A stretch of DNA of 43,247 nucleotides from Patescibacteria group bacterium (lineage in GTDB: Bacteria > Patescibacteriota > UBA1384 > 2-12-FULL-50-11): the NCBI GenBank assembly GCA_022843855.1, contig JALHMV010000005.1, forward strand, positions 1 through 43,247, in the 5' to 3' direction. Positions 14,282 to 21,880 of the stretch are shown here, one piece after another. A program made the translations under genes and the position numbers. The notes beneath the pieces are model-generated. The model did no database searches. It was not told where the DNA came from and was given only the letters and a program-made list of their open reading frames with translations. The first letter of the stretch is position 1; each line of letters begins with the position of its first letter.

Positions 14282-14852
14282 TGATCGGCGTTTTATGACA
14301 CTATCCAGCAGAAAGACAGTTCCGTTACTCACGAAAGAAAAAATTCGACTTCTCGAGGCAGCTGATTGTCTGAATAGTATCGAAAAAGTCCGTCTTCTAG
14401 CCATACTGGCAGGCAAGCGTTGGCTGACTGAAGTGAGTATTCGCAAAGACGGAAGCAGCCACAACATTAGCGTGACAGATCTTCTGGATGATCTGGGTCT
14501 GGCCTGGATCGATGAGTGTTATACGAAGAAGGATGGCACAAGAGTCGATTGGATAGAGGTCGGAGCCAACGCAGCGGTGATCGAGTACATTACTCTGAAT
14601 CGCCATACCCTTAGTGTTTTGGAAGCTGGTGTTCTTTATGGCTATCCTGTTACAGCAGTATTGGCCGCCAGTGGCATTCTGAACGAAAAACGGAAGCGTG
14701 TTCGTGAGAAAACTACGGCCCAAAGATGTTTGGGGGGGATCTTCTCAAGCGACAATGAGAAGGATGAGGAGCGTTTCCTAGAAGAGCAGTGGCAGGCTCT
14801 ATCCCGGATCACTAAAGAGATAGTCTCGGAGGCGACGCTTCATTTGGGCTAG
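14268..14852 (+). CDS. Hypothetical protein (194 residues)
   Basis: I place the start at ATG 14268, 8 nt behind TATACC; ATG 14295 is an alternative. The product is mostly helical and soluble, with KEKIRLLEAADCLNSIEKVRLL near residues 23-44, a central acidic part (DLLDDLGLAWIDECY), a hydrophobic stretch LSVLEAGVLYGYPVTAVLAASG and a charged C-terminus. The hydrophobic stretch is broken by polar residues and need not be a membrane helix. No family was recognised. It lies between the histidine kinase and the receiver-only response regulator on the same strand, which is the only hint of a role. Part of its 3' end overlaps inverted repeats. Confidence 0.6.
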   Translation: MLPINDRRFMTLSSRKTVPLLTKEKIRLLEAADCLNSIEKVRLLAILAGKRWLTEVSIRKDGSSHNISVTDLLDDLGLAWIDECYTKKDGTRVDWIEVGANAAVIEYITLNRHTLSVLEAGVLYGYPVTAVLAASGILNEKRKRVREKTTAQRCLGGIFSSDNEKDEERFLEEQWQALSRITKEIVSEATLHLG

Positions 14853-14943
14853 TTCATCCGCAGCGTTTATGCTGGACTAGATGAAGCCTGGAATGGTGAT
14901 CTGCTTTACGTCCACAAGCAGTGACGCGAAGCGTTAAACGCTG
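14838..14943. repeat. Nested inverted repeats between hypothetical gene and response regulator
   Basis: CAGCGTTTA (14861-14869) is perfectly repeated in inverse as TAAACGCTG (14935-14943), enclosing an inner hairpin CTGCTT/AAGCAG (14901-14906, 14916-14921). A competing fold pairs CTTCAT, CTAGT and CAGC (14838-14864) with GCTG, ACTAG and ATGAAG (14871-14886). It may be a terminator complex or a structured RNA. The rest of the stretch up to 15003 holds nothing I recognise. Confidence 0.4.
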
Positions 14944-15003
14944 ATGACATTCAGAGCGCATTGAGCTACTTAGTCGGCCAAACAAGCTAACCTCGAAGCT
15001 TTC

Positions 15004-15031
15004 TTGTATTTTTGTGCTGTTTTGTTACGGT
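15004..15031 (+). promoter_or_regulatory. Promoter of the response regulator gene
   Basis: TTGTAT (15004-15009), 16 nt, TACGGT (15026-15031), then 9 nt to ATG 15041. A leaderless or near-leaderless transcript is predicted. Confidence 0.5.
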
Positions 15032-15040
15032 TAACCCATA

Positions 15041-15475
15041 ATGTCTGAATCATTTAAGAGTATCTTGTTAGTTGACGATGACCTGACGCTGCGCGAGATG
15101 TATTCGGAGCGGCTCAAGGCGGAGGGATTTGTGGTCGAGATGGCCAGGGACGGAGAAGAGGCGCTCTCTAAGGCCGCCGAGATGCACCCCAATATTATTC
15201 TTCTCGATATCATGATGCCCAAGATCAACGGGCTCGATGTCTTAAAGAAGCTGCGCGAACAAGAAGAGACAAAAGCGATTCCGGTCATTGTTCTGACGGC
15301 CTTGATCCAGGATCGGGAAAAAATGGAGAGTATTACTCGCGGTGCTGATGACTATATCGTCAAATCTGAGACGATGCCCGGTGAGGTCATCCAAAAAGTC
15401 AAAGATCTCCTCGAGAGAGGTCCGAAACCTTCCGAGGGTACGACGGCCAATCCGCCGTCAGCTGCCGCTGCCTAG
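15041..15475 (+). CDS. Receiver-only response regulator (CheY-like)
   Basis: The product of 144 residues is one REC domain: acidic pocket DDD near residues 13-15, phosphoacceptor Asp in LLDIMMPKI, the switch Thr in VLTALI and Lys in YIVKSE. A short Pro/Ser/Ala-rich tail follows and there is no DNA-binding output domain. It probably relays phosphate to, or interacts with, another protein. The nearest kinase is the 7TM sensor 1 kb upstream on the same strand, the natural candidate partner. Downstream lies murA with its own -10 box. CheY-like motility use is also possible because a pilus operon is close. Confidence 0.88.
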   Translation: MSESFKSILLVDDDLTLREMYSERLKAEGFVVEMARDGEEALSKAAEMHPNIILLDIMMPKINGLDVLKKLREQEETKAIPVIVLTALIQDREKMESITRGADDYIVKSETMPGEVIQKVKDLLERGPKPSEGTTANPPSAAAA

Positions 15476-15488
15476 CTTGTCTTTGTGA

Positions 15489-15494
15489 TACGAT
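15489..15494 (+). promoter_or_regulatory. -10 box of murA (extended type)
   Basis: TACGAT, preceded by TGN (extended -10), 8 nt before ATG 15503. No ribosome site is seen, which fits a leaderless mRNA. Confidence 0.5.
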
Positions 15495-15502
15495 ATCCGC
15501 AT

Positions 15503-16822
15503 ATGAACGGCTATATTCGTCTCCGAGGCGGCCGGCCGTTAGTCGGGGAGATCGCCCTGCGTGGGGCGAAAAATTCTGTACCAAAGTTAATGGTGGCCGC
15601 GCTTTTGACCGACGAGCCGTGCATCATTCGTGAAGTGCCGAAGATCGAGGATGTCGAAATCATGATGACGTTGTTTAAACGTATAGGAGTCGATGTTCAA
15701 GAATTACGTCCGGGTACTCTCCAGATCACCGCTCAGAAAATGCGTCAATTGGCCGACAGTGACTTGGGCGGAGTGACGGGCAGAAGTCGGATTCCAATCC
15801 TGATGTGCGGACCGCTGCTAACGCGTTTCGGCGAGGCACTCGTCGCGAAAGTCGGCGGCTGCGATATCGGACCGCGTCCAGTCAACTTTCATATTCAGGC
15901 ACTCTCGGAATTGGGCGCACGCTACGAGGAGAAAAACGATCGGGCGTTCTTTCGTGCGAAGAGGCTCAAGGGTGCGGCGGTAACGCTTGAATATCCAAGC
16001 GTCGGAGCGACCGAACAGGTTCTGTTAGCGAGCGTATTAGCCGATGGGGTGACCGAACTGCACAACGCCGCTGTTGAACCGGAGATAATGGATCTTATCT
16101 GTTTTCTTCAGAAGATGGGAGCGATTATTTCGGTAGATACCGATCGAGTGATTACGATCGAAGGAGTAAAGCGCCTCGGCGGGACGATCCATACGGCGAT
16201 TGTCGATCGGATCGAAACGGCATCGTGGGCGTGCGCCGCGCTCGGTACTAACGGAAAGATCTTTGTTCGTAACGCCGCACAGCAGGACATGTTAACGTTT
16301 CTGAATAAGTTCCGCCAGGTTGGCGGCGGTTTTCAAGTCACCCGAGACGGCATTACGTTTTTCCGGCAGCGGGAGAGGCTGGAACCGATCACCATCGAAA
16401 CCGATATCCACCCTGGCTTCATGACTGACTGGCAGCAGCCGTTTGTTGTCGCGCTCACTCAAGCGCACGGAAGTTCGTTGATCCGCGAGACGGTCTACGA
16501 AAGCCGGTTTGGCTACACTGACGCGTTAAACACTATGGGCGCGCAGATAGCGGTCATTAACGAACCGATCGAGGAGATACGGTCTAAATTTGGTCGGCGT
16601 AACTATCGCCAAAGCGCTCGCGTGACCGGACCGACTGCGCTTAGGGGCGCAACGATCAGCGTTCCCGATCTCCGCGCCGGGTTTTCCTACGTCATCGCTG
16701 CTCTCATCGCCGAAGGAGAGAGTCGTATTGAGAACTTTAACGTCCTCTCGCGTGGGTACGAACATCTCACTGCCAAGCTGCAGACACTTGGGGCTGAAGT
16801 ACTCGAAGTAAAGATCGACTAA
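15503..16822 (+). CDS. murA: UDP-N-acetylglucosamine 1-carboxyvinyltransferase
   Basis: The product of 439 residues catalyses the first committed step of peptidoglycan synthesis, transfer of enolpyruvate from PEP to UDP-GlcNAc, in the cytosol. Substrate-binding Lys23-Asn24 in RGAKNS and active-site Cys120 in VGGCDIGPRPVNFH (equivalent to Cys115 of E. coli) are present. The Cys means it should be sensitive to fosfomycin, unlike enzymes with Asp there. The late DWQQPFVVAL and SRGYEHL segments are also typical. I prefer ATG 15503 over an upstream frame start at 15485 because homologues begin at this point and the -10 box fits. The stop codon TAA overlaps the stop of pilO on the other strand (16819-16822). 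Confidence 0.95.
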   Translation: MNGYIRLRGGRPLVGEIALRGAKNSVPKLMVAALLTDEPCIIREVPKIEDVEIMMTLFKRIGVDVQELRPGTLQITAQKMRQLADSDLGGVTGRSRIPILMCGPLLTRFGEALVAKVGGCDIGPRPVNFHIQALSELGARYEEKNDRAFFRAKRLKGAAVTLEYPSVGATEQVLLASVLADGVTELHNAAVEPEIMDLICFLQKMGAIISVDTDRVITIEGVKRLGGTIHTAIVDRIETASWACAALGTNGKIFVRNAAQQDMLTFLNKFRQVGGGFQVTRDGITFFRQRERLEPITIETDIHPGFMTDWQQPFVVALTQAHGSSLIRETVYESRFGYTDALNTMGAQIAVINEPIEEIRSKFGRRNYRQSARVTGPTALRGATISVPDLRAGFSYVIAALIAEGESRIENFNVLSRGYEHLTAKLQTLGAEVLEVKID

Positions 16823-17496
16823 TCAAAGGGGTTTGACTTGCCGAAATTGCCTTCGGTCTCGATGTTTGGCACAGTTGTGTACGGAGTAAATCTGTTAAAC
16901 AACGCCTCGGCATCGGCGAGGAAGGTCTGTTTACCAGTAAAGGTTTTAGGAGAACTCACTCTTGATGAGGCTTGACCAGTGATCGTTGCCGTCGTTTTCT
17001 CCCCCTCGGTAGTGATATCAATCGCTGTCAGTTGATTCCATCGGCTGAGCGTTCGGAGTTGGACGATCAGTTGTTTGACCTGATCGAAGCTCATCGATCC
17101 GCTGATGGTGAATTTGGTGATAGCGGTCTGACCGGTTCCCTCTTCGCTGACCGGCGCCGAAAGCGGCACTTCAATGGTCGCGGTACTGAGAGAGAGCGAG
17201 GCGAGGAGGCCGTCGAGCTGCAGAATTAAGATCTCTGGCTGAGGCGACATCGGAAGCGAGAGCGTCGCTTTTTGATACAACTCGTCGAGCGTCTCTGGCT
17301 CTTTTTCGATCGAGCCGAGCGTGGCGAGGAACTGCTCGTTTTCGCTCACTTGGGCAGCGAGCTGGATGAGTTCGGCGCGACTGGCGCTGACGGAGCGGAG
17401 CTGAGCGGGGATGACAAGCCAACCGATCCCACCAACCAAACCGAGAAAGACGAGCGTCAATATCCAGAATGTCAAGTTACGACTGAGTCCTCTCAT
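16819..17496 (-). CDS. pilO: Type IV pilus assembly protein PilO-like
   Basis: The product of 225 residues has one N-terminal membrane helix (about 9-30), a coiled coil (about 35-60) and a small ferredoxin-like periplasmic-type domain, the PilO layout. PilO pairs with PilN to form the inner-membrane alignment complex that links pilus motor and fibre. It overlaps pilN by ATGA and is the last gene of the operon. Its TAG stop shares bases with the murA TAA stop on the opposite strand, leaving no room for a terminator between the converging genes. The call rests on architecture and position after pilM-pilN; sequence conservation in this family is low. Confidence 0.78.
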   Translation of the reverse strand: MRGLSRNLTFWILTLVFLGLVGGIGWLVIPAQLRSVSASRAELIQLAAQVSENEQFLATLGSIEKEPETLDELYQKATLSLPMSPQPEILILQLDGLLASLSLSTATIEVPLSAPVSEEGTGQTAITKFTISGSMSFDQVKQLIVQLRTLSRWNQLTAIDITTEGEKTTATITGQASSRVSSPKTFTGKQTFLADAEALFNRFTPYTTVPNIETEGNFGKSNPFD

Positions 17497-18053
17497 TCTT
17501 CCCCCTTAACTGGTGTGTAGGTAGCGCTGAGCGAGAAGCTAAAGACCTTTCGATTATCGACGATTGATTCTGAAAGCGAGAGGATGGTGGCCTTGGTGAT
17601 TGCGTCAGAGGCTTCGAGCTTATCACGGTAGAGGACGATCGAGCGCCGGTCGAATGTTGAGCCGCTGATCGCGATATCGATCGATGCTCCTTGGGCTGTT
17701 GTTGCGACCCGGGTACTGGTCAGAACTGTGTCGGTCGGGGTAGCGCTGGCGATTTCATTTAAAATCGCTTCCCACCGATACTTTTCTTGGGCAGTTGTTG
17801 CAGCTCGAAGACGATCTTCGACAAAACTTGCTTTCGTGACGATCTCGTTTTTGGCGCGCCGTTGCGAGGTCAACTGCTCAATCTGTGATCGCCGGTCGCT
17901 GATGTCGCTCTGTTGCATAAATCCCCAAGTCATCAGTCCGGCTATCGCGAGACCAACTAAAGCGATAACAATGAGGTAGATAACCGCCACGTTGATAAGG
18001 GCGCTGCGAGTACGCCGGGCTTCCTTTAGCTCTGGTGGAAGCAGGCTGAGCAT
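17493..18053 (-). CDS. pilN: Type IV pilus assembly protein PilN-like
   Basis: The product of 186 residues has a short cytoplasmic N-terminus beginning MLSLLPPELKEARR, which resembles the PilN tail (usually INLLP) that docks into PilM, one membrane helix (about 22-45), a coiled coil and an alpha/beta domain. It overlaps pilM by one base (TAATG) and pilO by four (ATGA), so the three should be made in fixed ratio. Together with PilM and PilO it forms the inner-membrane platform of the pilus machine. Confidence 0.85.
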   Translation of the reverse strand: MLSLLPPELKEARRTRSALINVAVIYLIVIALVGLAIAGLMTWGFMQQSDISDRRSQIEQLTSQRRAKNEIVTKASFVEDRLRAATTAQEKYRWEAILNEIASATPTDTVLTSTRVATTAQGASIDIAISGSTFDRRSIVLYRDKLEASDAITKATILSLSESIVDNRKVFSFSLSATYTPVKGEE

Positions 18054-19099
18054 TACGATGTCCTCATCGCTAGGCCAACAGCGTCGGCGAAGGTATGAGA
18101 GAATCGGGTTGAGATCGGGTAATGATGGGTATCAATCAAGCCAAACGGGCTACCGATCCGGCTGGCGAGCCCTGTCTGTTGTTGAAAGACTTCAACAATA
18201 CCAGCGATGTTAGTGCCTGAGCCGGAGAGGATAACCTCCTCTATCCTCACGCCGGGACAGACTCGGTTCTCAAAGAATTTGGTGATATGGACGAGTTCAT
18301 CGAAAACCGGGCTAAACTCTTTTTGGAGCTCGCCTGGACTTGGCTGGGTGTCGAGCAACGCCTTGACCCCCCACGGTACCGTGGATGTGACACGAATACT
18401 CTGGCCCTCAACGATTGATGCGCCGGTGCTGCCGGCACCAAGATCAAGAATGGCACGAGCTTTGTCGTCGTTCTTGCCGATGACCGCCCGGGCGATCGCT
18501 CCTGGTTTGATATCGATACCGTCTAGCTCGAGTCCGGTGTGTTCGACCGTCGCGATCACTGATTCGATCAACGACTTTTTAGCCGCGACGGCAAAAACGG
18601 TTAGTCCATCAACTGATTCCGATTCGTTCACGTTGGTTGCTTCTTTATCAGTTGTCTTGCCAGGTTTTGAGTTGGTTTTAGCGGCGGCTTGATCGATCGC
18701 TTTGGCGTCGAGCGGCTTGCATTTGGTCGTTACGACCTCGTAATCAAAGTAGAAGTCCTCAAGGTTAATCGAGAGTTTCTCAGCCAACTCAAAGGGGATC
18801 GCCTCAGCAAGCTCGCTTTCGCTTAAGAGCGGCATGGAAAACGTTCCTGAAAATATGACTGATTCTGGCAGTGCGATCATTGCCTTACGTCCGGTGATCG
18901 GCGCCGGTTTCGCCAGCCTCAAGGTGTCGGTGATGATCTTCGCGATCTCTTCGCTGTTGGTTAAGGCGTCGGTCTGCCATGAGCTAACAGGAATTGGGGC
19001 GATATTCATCCCCTTAAGCCGCCAGTGCTTGCCTTGCTTAGTGAGGCCGATGACCTTGACGGTCTCGTAGCCGATATCAATACCGATTGTCGTGCTCAC
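18053..19099 (-). CDS. pilM: Type IV pilus assembly protein PilM (actin-like ATPase fold)
   Basis: The product of 348 residues has the actin/FtsA-like core typical of PilM: phosphate loop TTIGIDIGYETVKVIGL, a second loop ILDLGAGSTGASIV and adenosine motif LSGSGTNIAG. It binds nucleotide and the PilN tail on the cytoplasmic side. I chose GTG 19099 because GGAGGG lies 4 nt upstream and homologues start just before IGIDIG; an ATG nine codons earlier lies upstream of that site. A low-complexity insertion (about 150-170, rich in K, T, N, S and E) interrupts the middle domain. It follows the large pilin-like gene by 45 nt. Confidence 0.88.
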   Translation of the reverse strand: MSTTIGIDIGYETVKVIGLTKQGKHWRLKGMNIAPIPVSSWQTDALTNSEEIAKIITDTLRLAKPAPITGRKAMIALPESVIFSGTFSMPLLSESELAEAIPFELAEKLSINLEDFYFDYEVVTTKCKPLDAKAIDQAAAKTNSKPGKTTDKEATNVNESESVDGLTVFAVAAKKSLIESVIATVEHTGLELDGIDIKPGAIARAVIGKNDDKARAILDLGAGSTGASIVEGQSIRVTSTVPWGVKALLDTQPSPGELQKEFSPVFDELVHITKFFENRVCPGVRIEEVILSGSGTNIAGIVEVFQQQTGLASRIGSPFGLIDTHHYPISTRFSHTFADAVGLAMRTS

Positions 19100-19144
19100 A
19101 TTCCCTCCGTATCCAGGATACCGCAATTTGGCTCAAAAGGTCAG

Positions 19145-20866
19145 CTAGTTGCTAATCTCGCGCCAGGTACCTTTCTTGAACTGCCACCCGGCGCCGGGCC
19201 CGCTGGTGAAATTCATATTGGCGAGTCCGGACTCGTAGGTAACGCTTGAAGAGTTGGATAGTGTGATACCCCAGGCGGTGGCTTCTTTGGCGGTGGCCGA
19301 GTTGGAAAACTGGATCCACGACTTACCGGCGTAATAAATCACTCCGGTGGATGCGTTGGAAACGAAAATTGATGTTTGGCTTTTGGCGTCACGTGCAGTA
19401 AGTAGCAGTATATAACTACCAGTCCCGGCGCCTTGGAAGATAGCCGAGTTAGAGACGGTGATCGTTCCGTCGCTCAGTACCACACCAGAATTGGTGCCGT
19501 AGCCGGGGTCGAGACGCATCGTTGACGAGTTGGAGATATTGATATTGCCGGTTACCCAGAGCGTCCCCGTGATCGTCAGAATCGAGGTATTACTGAGGTT
19601 GAGGTTGCCCTCGATTTTCCTTGGGCCGAGACTGGCTTGAGTTGAACCGCTGAGGTTATAGTCGCCGCTATGGGTGCCGCCGGCAACAGCGTCGTTTTTC
19701 CAGTCGGTTATGACTCCGTCAGAAATCGGCATCGCCTCCGGCGGCGGGTTACTGATAATGCAGGAGGCGTTGGGGCAGTTGGATCCGCCAGCGCTCGTGT
19801 TGATGATCTGATTGGCTCGGGCAATGCCGCCGACCGTCATCCCTTCGATCCGAGTGATGGTACCGCCGAGCCAGACCTGAAAGGCCAGATCGCCGCCGGC
19901 GTTGGTCCAGGTGGGGCTACCGGAACAGCAGTTGCTGGTGTATTTGCCGGTATTGTTGGCGTACGAATCGGTCGAATCTTTGCGCCAGTTCCAGTAATTG
20001 GTTGCCGAGTTGGAGTTGTAATCAAGCACGATCCAATACTTGGTGTTGTTGCTGAGGTTCGGTGGCGATGAAAACGTGACGTCGATCCAAGACGGCGTCA
20101 GTCCGACCGACGCGTGGGCGATGACCGCTGTGGCGAGGCTACTGGTATTGGGGCGGTTGCTGACGTCGGTGGCGATCCGGACGGTGAGATTGGAAGTCGG
20201 ATTGCCGACTTTTCCAAGTAGAACCGACGCTTTTGTGAGGGCAGCCGAGCTAGTAGCGGTAAACGACTGAGCGATATCGCGATTAGTTGAGGCGGTGGCG
20301 AAGAACTGATCGTTGTCTTCAAGCGTCGCGGCCACGCTTGGGGTATCGGACAGGCCGCCGGCAACGGTGGCGTCACCGGTGATCGTGGCGCCGTTGCTGC
20401 CGATGATGTTGCCGTTACTGAAGACGTTACCGTTGACCTGGGAGCTGTTGGTCATAGAGAGGCCACCGCCGTCGACTTGAATGCCGTAAAAGAATTCGAC
20501 GTTATCTGAATCAAGACTCGCCTCGACTCGAATTGTTCGCGTCGAACGAGGAGTAGTATTGTTGGGGACGTAACCGGTTGACTCGATCGTCCGAGTACTG
20601 CCCGTCCCGCTGACTGTCACCGTAAAGGTGCCGTTGCCGAGGGGCGTATTCGTCTCGCCAGCGTAGTTGCCGTTGGTATTGAGTTGGCGGATGGCGTGTT
20701 CGGCGCCGGCTTCAGCAAGATTCAGCGATTGATAGGCGAGATACGATCGATTGGTCGAGGCACCCTCGCGGTGAACGAGCTGGAGCGACACGGTTGTGAG
20801 GGTGAAGAGAATGCCAAGCACCACCAGGGCAAACGCGAGAATGTGACCAGACGATTGTTCCTTCAT
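19145..20866 (-). CDS. Large PilX-like minor pilin with adhesin-type beta domain
   Basis: The product of 573 residues starts with a pilin-like N-terminal helix (GHILAFALVVLGILFTLTT) followed by SLNLAEAGAEHAIRQ, the amphipathic part common in PilX/GspK-type minor pilins. The rest is beta-rich: a domain around 185-335 with NTKYWIVLDY, as in choice-of-anchor modules, Cys pairs (NCCSG, NCPNASC), then a repetitive Asn/Ser-rich beta-helix-like end with many SNS and TNS steps. It is far longer than standard pilins, so it probably caps the fibre and acts as adhesin. It overlaps the PilW-like gene by ATGA. The binding target is unknown. Confidence 0.75.
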   Translation of the reverse strand: MKEQSSGHILAFALVVLGILFTLTTVSLQLVHREGASTNRSYLAYQSLNLAEAGAEHAIRQLNTNGNYAGETNTPLGNGTFTVTVSGTGSTRTIESTGYVPNNTTPRSTRTIRVEASLDSDNVEFFYGIQVDGGGLSMTNSSQVNGNVFSNGNIIGSNGATITGDATVAGGLSDTPSVAATLEDNDQFFATASTNRDIAQSFTATSSAALTKASVLLGKVGNPTSNLTVRIATDVSNRPNTSSLATAVIAHASVGLTPSWIDVTFSSPPNLSNNTKYWIVLDYNSNSATNYWNWRKDSTDSYANNTGKYTSNCCSGSPTWTNAGGDLAFQVWLGGTITRIEGMTVGGIARANQIINTSAGGSNCPNASCIISNPPPEAMPISDGVITDWKNDAVAGGTHSGDYNLSGSTQASLGPRKIEGNLNLSNTSILTITGTLWVTGNINISNSSTMRLDPGYGTNSGVVLSDGTITVSNSAIFQGAGTGSYILLLTARDAKSQTSIFVSNASTGVIYYAGKSWIQFSNSATAKEATAWGITLSNSSSVTYESGLANMNFTSGPGAGWQFKKGTWREISN

Positions 20867-21489
20867 ACTGCCTTATTTCGTAGTATAACCGTTGTATCGA
20901 ACGAACGGGTAATTGTTCGGTCGTTGACGATCCGGCGAGAGGTCAGCGTCAGCTTTATTCGTCTCGCAGCCGTGAGGTTGTGAGTCCCGGGCAGCAGCTC
21001 AGCGCCGGCAGCGTTGTAATACTGGATAGCGAGCGCACCGACCTCGCTGTGGACGGTCAGCGGTGAATAGTAATTGGCACGGACGCTGGTTCCGTGAGCG
21101 CTCATTAATCGCAGGAGCGCTGCATTGTCTTTCTCAAAAACGATGTAGTCGTCGCCGGTCACGATGGTACCGCCGCTGTCGATCGGCGGGAGCCGGAGCA
21201 CGAGAGTATCGCTATCCGAAGTGTACGTCGTTGAGTTGATCGTTGTGGCGCTGATAACTGATGACGCACCCCAAATCTGCTTCGTCATCTCGTCGAGACT
21301 GAAGCGAGCGGCTCGCTGCAACTCACCGTATGCCTCATGGGCGACTTGGGCCTTCCAGCCGTCAGCCAGCGACTGGCTAATTACCAGACCAACGCTGATA
21401 GAGATGGCGATGGCTACCAGCGACTCCAGGACGGTGAATCCTGCCTTACGATGAGAGTAGCGAGCCGAGCTCTGATGAGTGAATACCAT
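20863..21489 (-). CDS. PilW-like minor pilin
   Basis: From ATG 21489 the product has 208 residues. It carries the class III (prepilin) signal: basic residues then AGFTVLESLVAIAISISVG, with the conserved Glu5 of the mature pilin in VLESL. The body has the LQRAARFSLDEMTKQIW helix and beta strands typical of PilW/PilJ minor pilins. I chose ATG 21489, 4 nt after the preceding pilin stop, over an upstream start inside that gene. It would be processed by a prepilin peptidase, which is not encoded in this window, and assembled at the tip with its neighbours. Confidence 0.8.
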   Translation of the reverse strand: MVFTHQSSARYSHRKAGFTVLESLVAIAISISVGLVISQSLADGWKAQVAHEAYGELQRAARFSLDEMTKQIWGASSVISATTINSTTYTSDSDTLVLRLPPIDSGGTIVTGDDYIVFEKDNAALLRLMSAHGTSVRANYYSPLTVHSEVGALAIQYYNAAGAELLPGTHNLTAARRIKLTLTSRRIVNDRTITRSFDTTVILRNKAV

Positions 21490-21493
21490 TTTC

Positions 21494-21880
21494 TTACCCA
21501 GCGATGCCCCCTTGACCGAGCAGGGTGACAAGAGTAATTGCCTCTGACTCTGGTCGATTCTGCCAATAGACTCTGATCGTAATCTGCTTGATTTTATCGT
21601 TGCCGTTGTAGTGGGTAACGTACGTTTTGGTATAGCCGCCGGGCAGCTTAGAAGTTGCTACGGCCGGCGGGTTGGCGTTGAGCGTTGCGTTATCGAAGCC
21701 GGCTAGTCGAATCGCATCGACCGTTTCCTGAGCCAATTGAGCCGCCGCCGTGATATTACGCGAGTGTTGGGTGTAGCGAAACGAAAGCGAGAACATCCCG
21801 AGCACGGTGAGGATGGCTAAGGCAAAGACGGTAGCAGCAACGAGCGTTTCCATGACGGTCATGCCGCGACGCTTGCTCAT
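21494..21880 (-). CDS. PilV-like minor pilin
   Basis: The product of 128 residues begins MSKRRGMTVMETLVAATVF, a prepilin cleavage site after Gly with Glu at position 5 of the mature protein, followed by a hydrophobic helix. The body is short, with TAAAQLAQETVDAIR typical of PilV/PilE-like proteins. It overlaps pilC by ATGA and is 4 nt before the PilW-like gene. PilV-, PilW- and PilX-like genes in this order are usual for the minor pilin set that primes fibre assembly. No obvious major pilin gene is in the window, so this one might also be a major subunit, but its context favours a minor role. Confidence 0.78.
   Translation of the reverse strand: MSKRRGMTVMETLVAATVFALAILTVLGMFSLSFRYTQHSRNITAAAQLAQETVDAIRLAGFDNATLNANPPAVATSKLPGGYTKTYVTHYNGNDKIKQITIRVYWQNRPESEAITLVTLLGQGGIAG

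Noticed and set aside
14853-15003. tRNA or known small RNA in the structured gap
   Set aside because: No cloverleaf with a TTCGANNC T-loop, acceptor pairing or other known RNA signature could be assembled; only inverted repeats remain.
16819-16822. Overlapping stop codons of murA and pilO as a regulatory device
   Set aside because: Converging stops that share bases are common in compact genomes; nothing further at the site suggests a special role.
19670-20071. Open frame of 133 codons opposite the large pilin gene
   Set aside because: Low-complexity Val/Gly/Arg product with no motifs or start signals. The minus-strand pilin-like protein explains the sequence.
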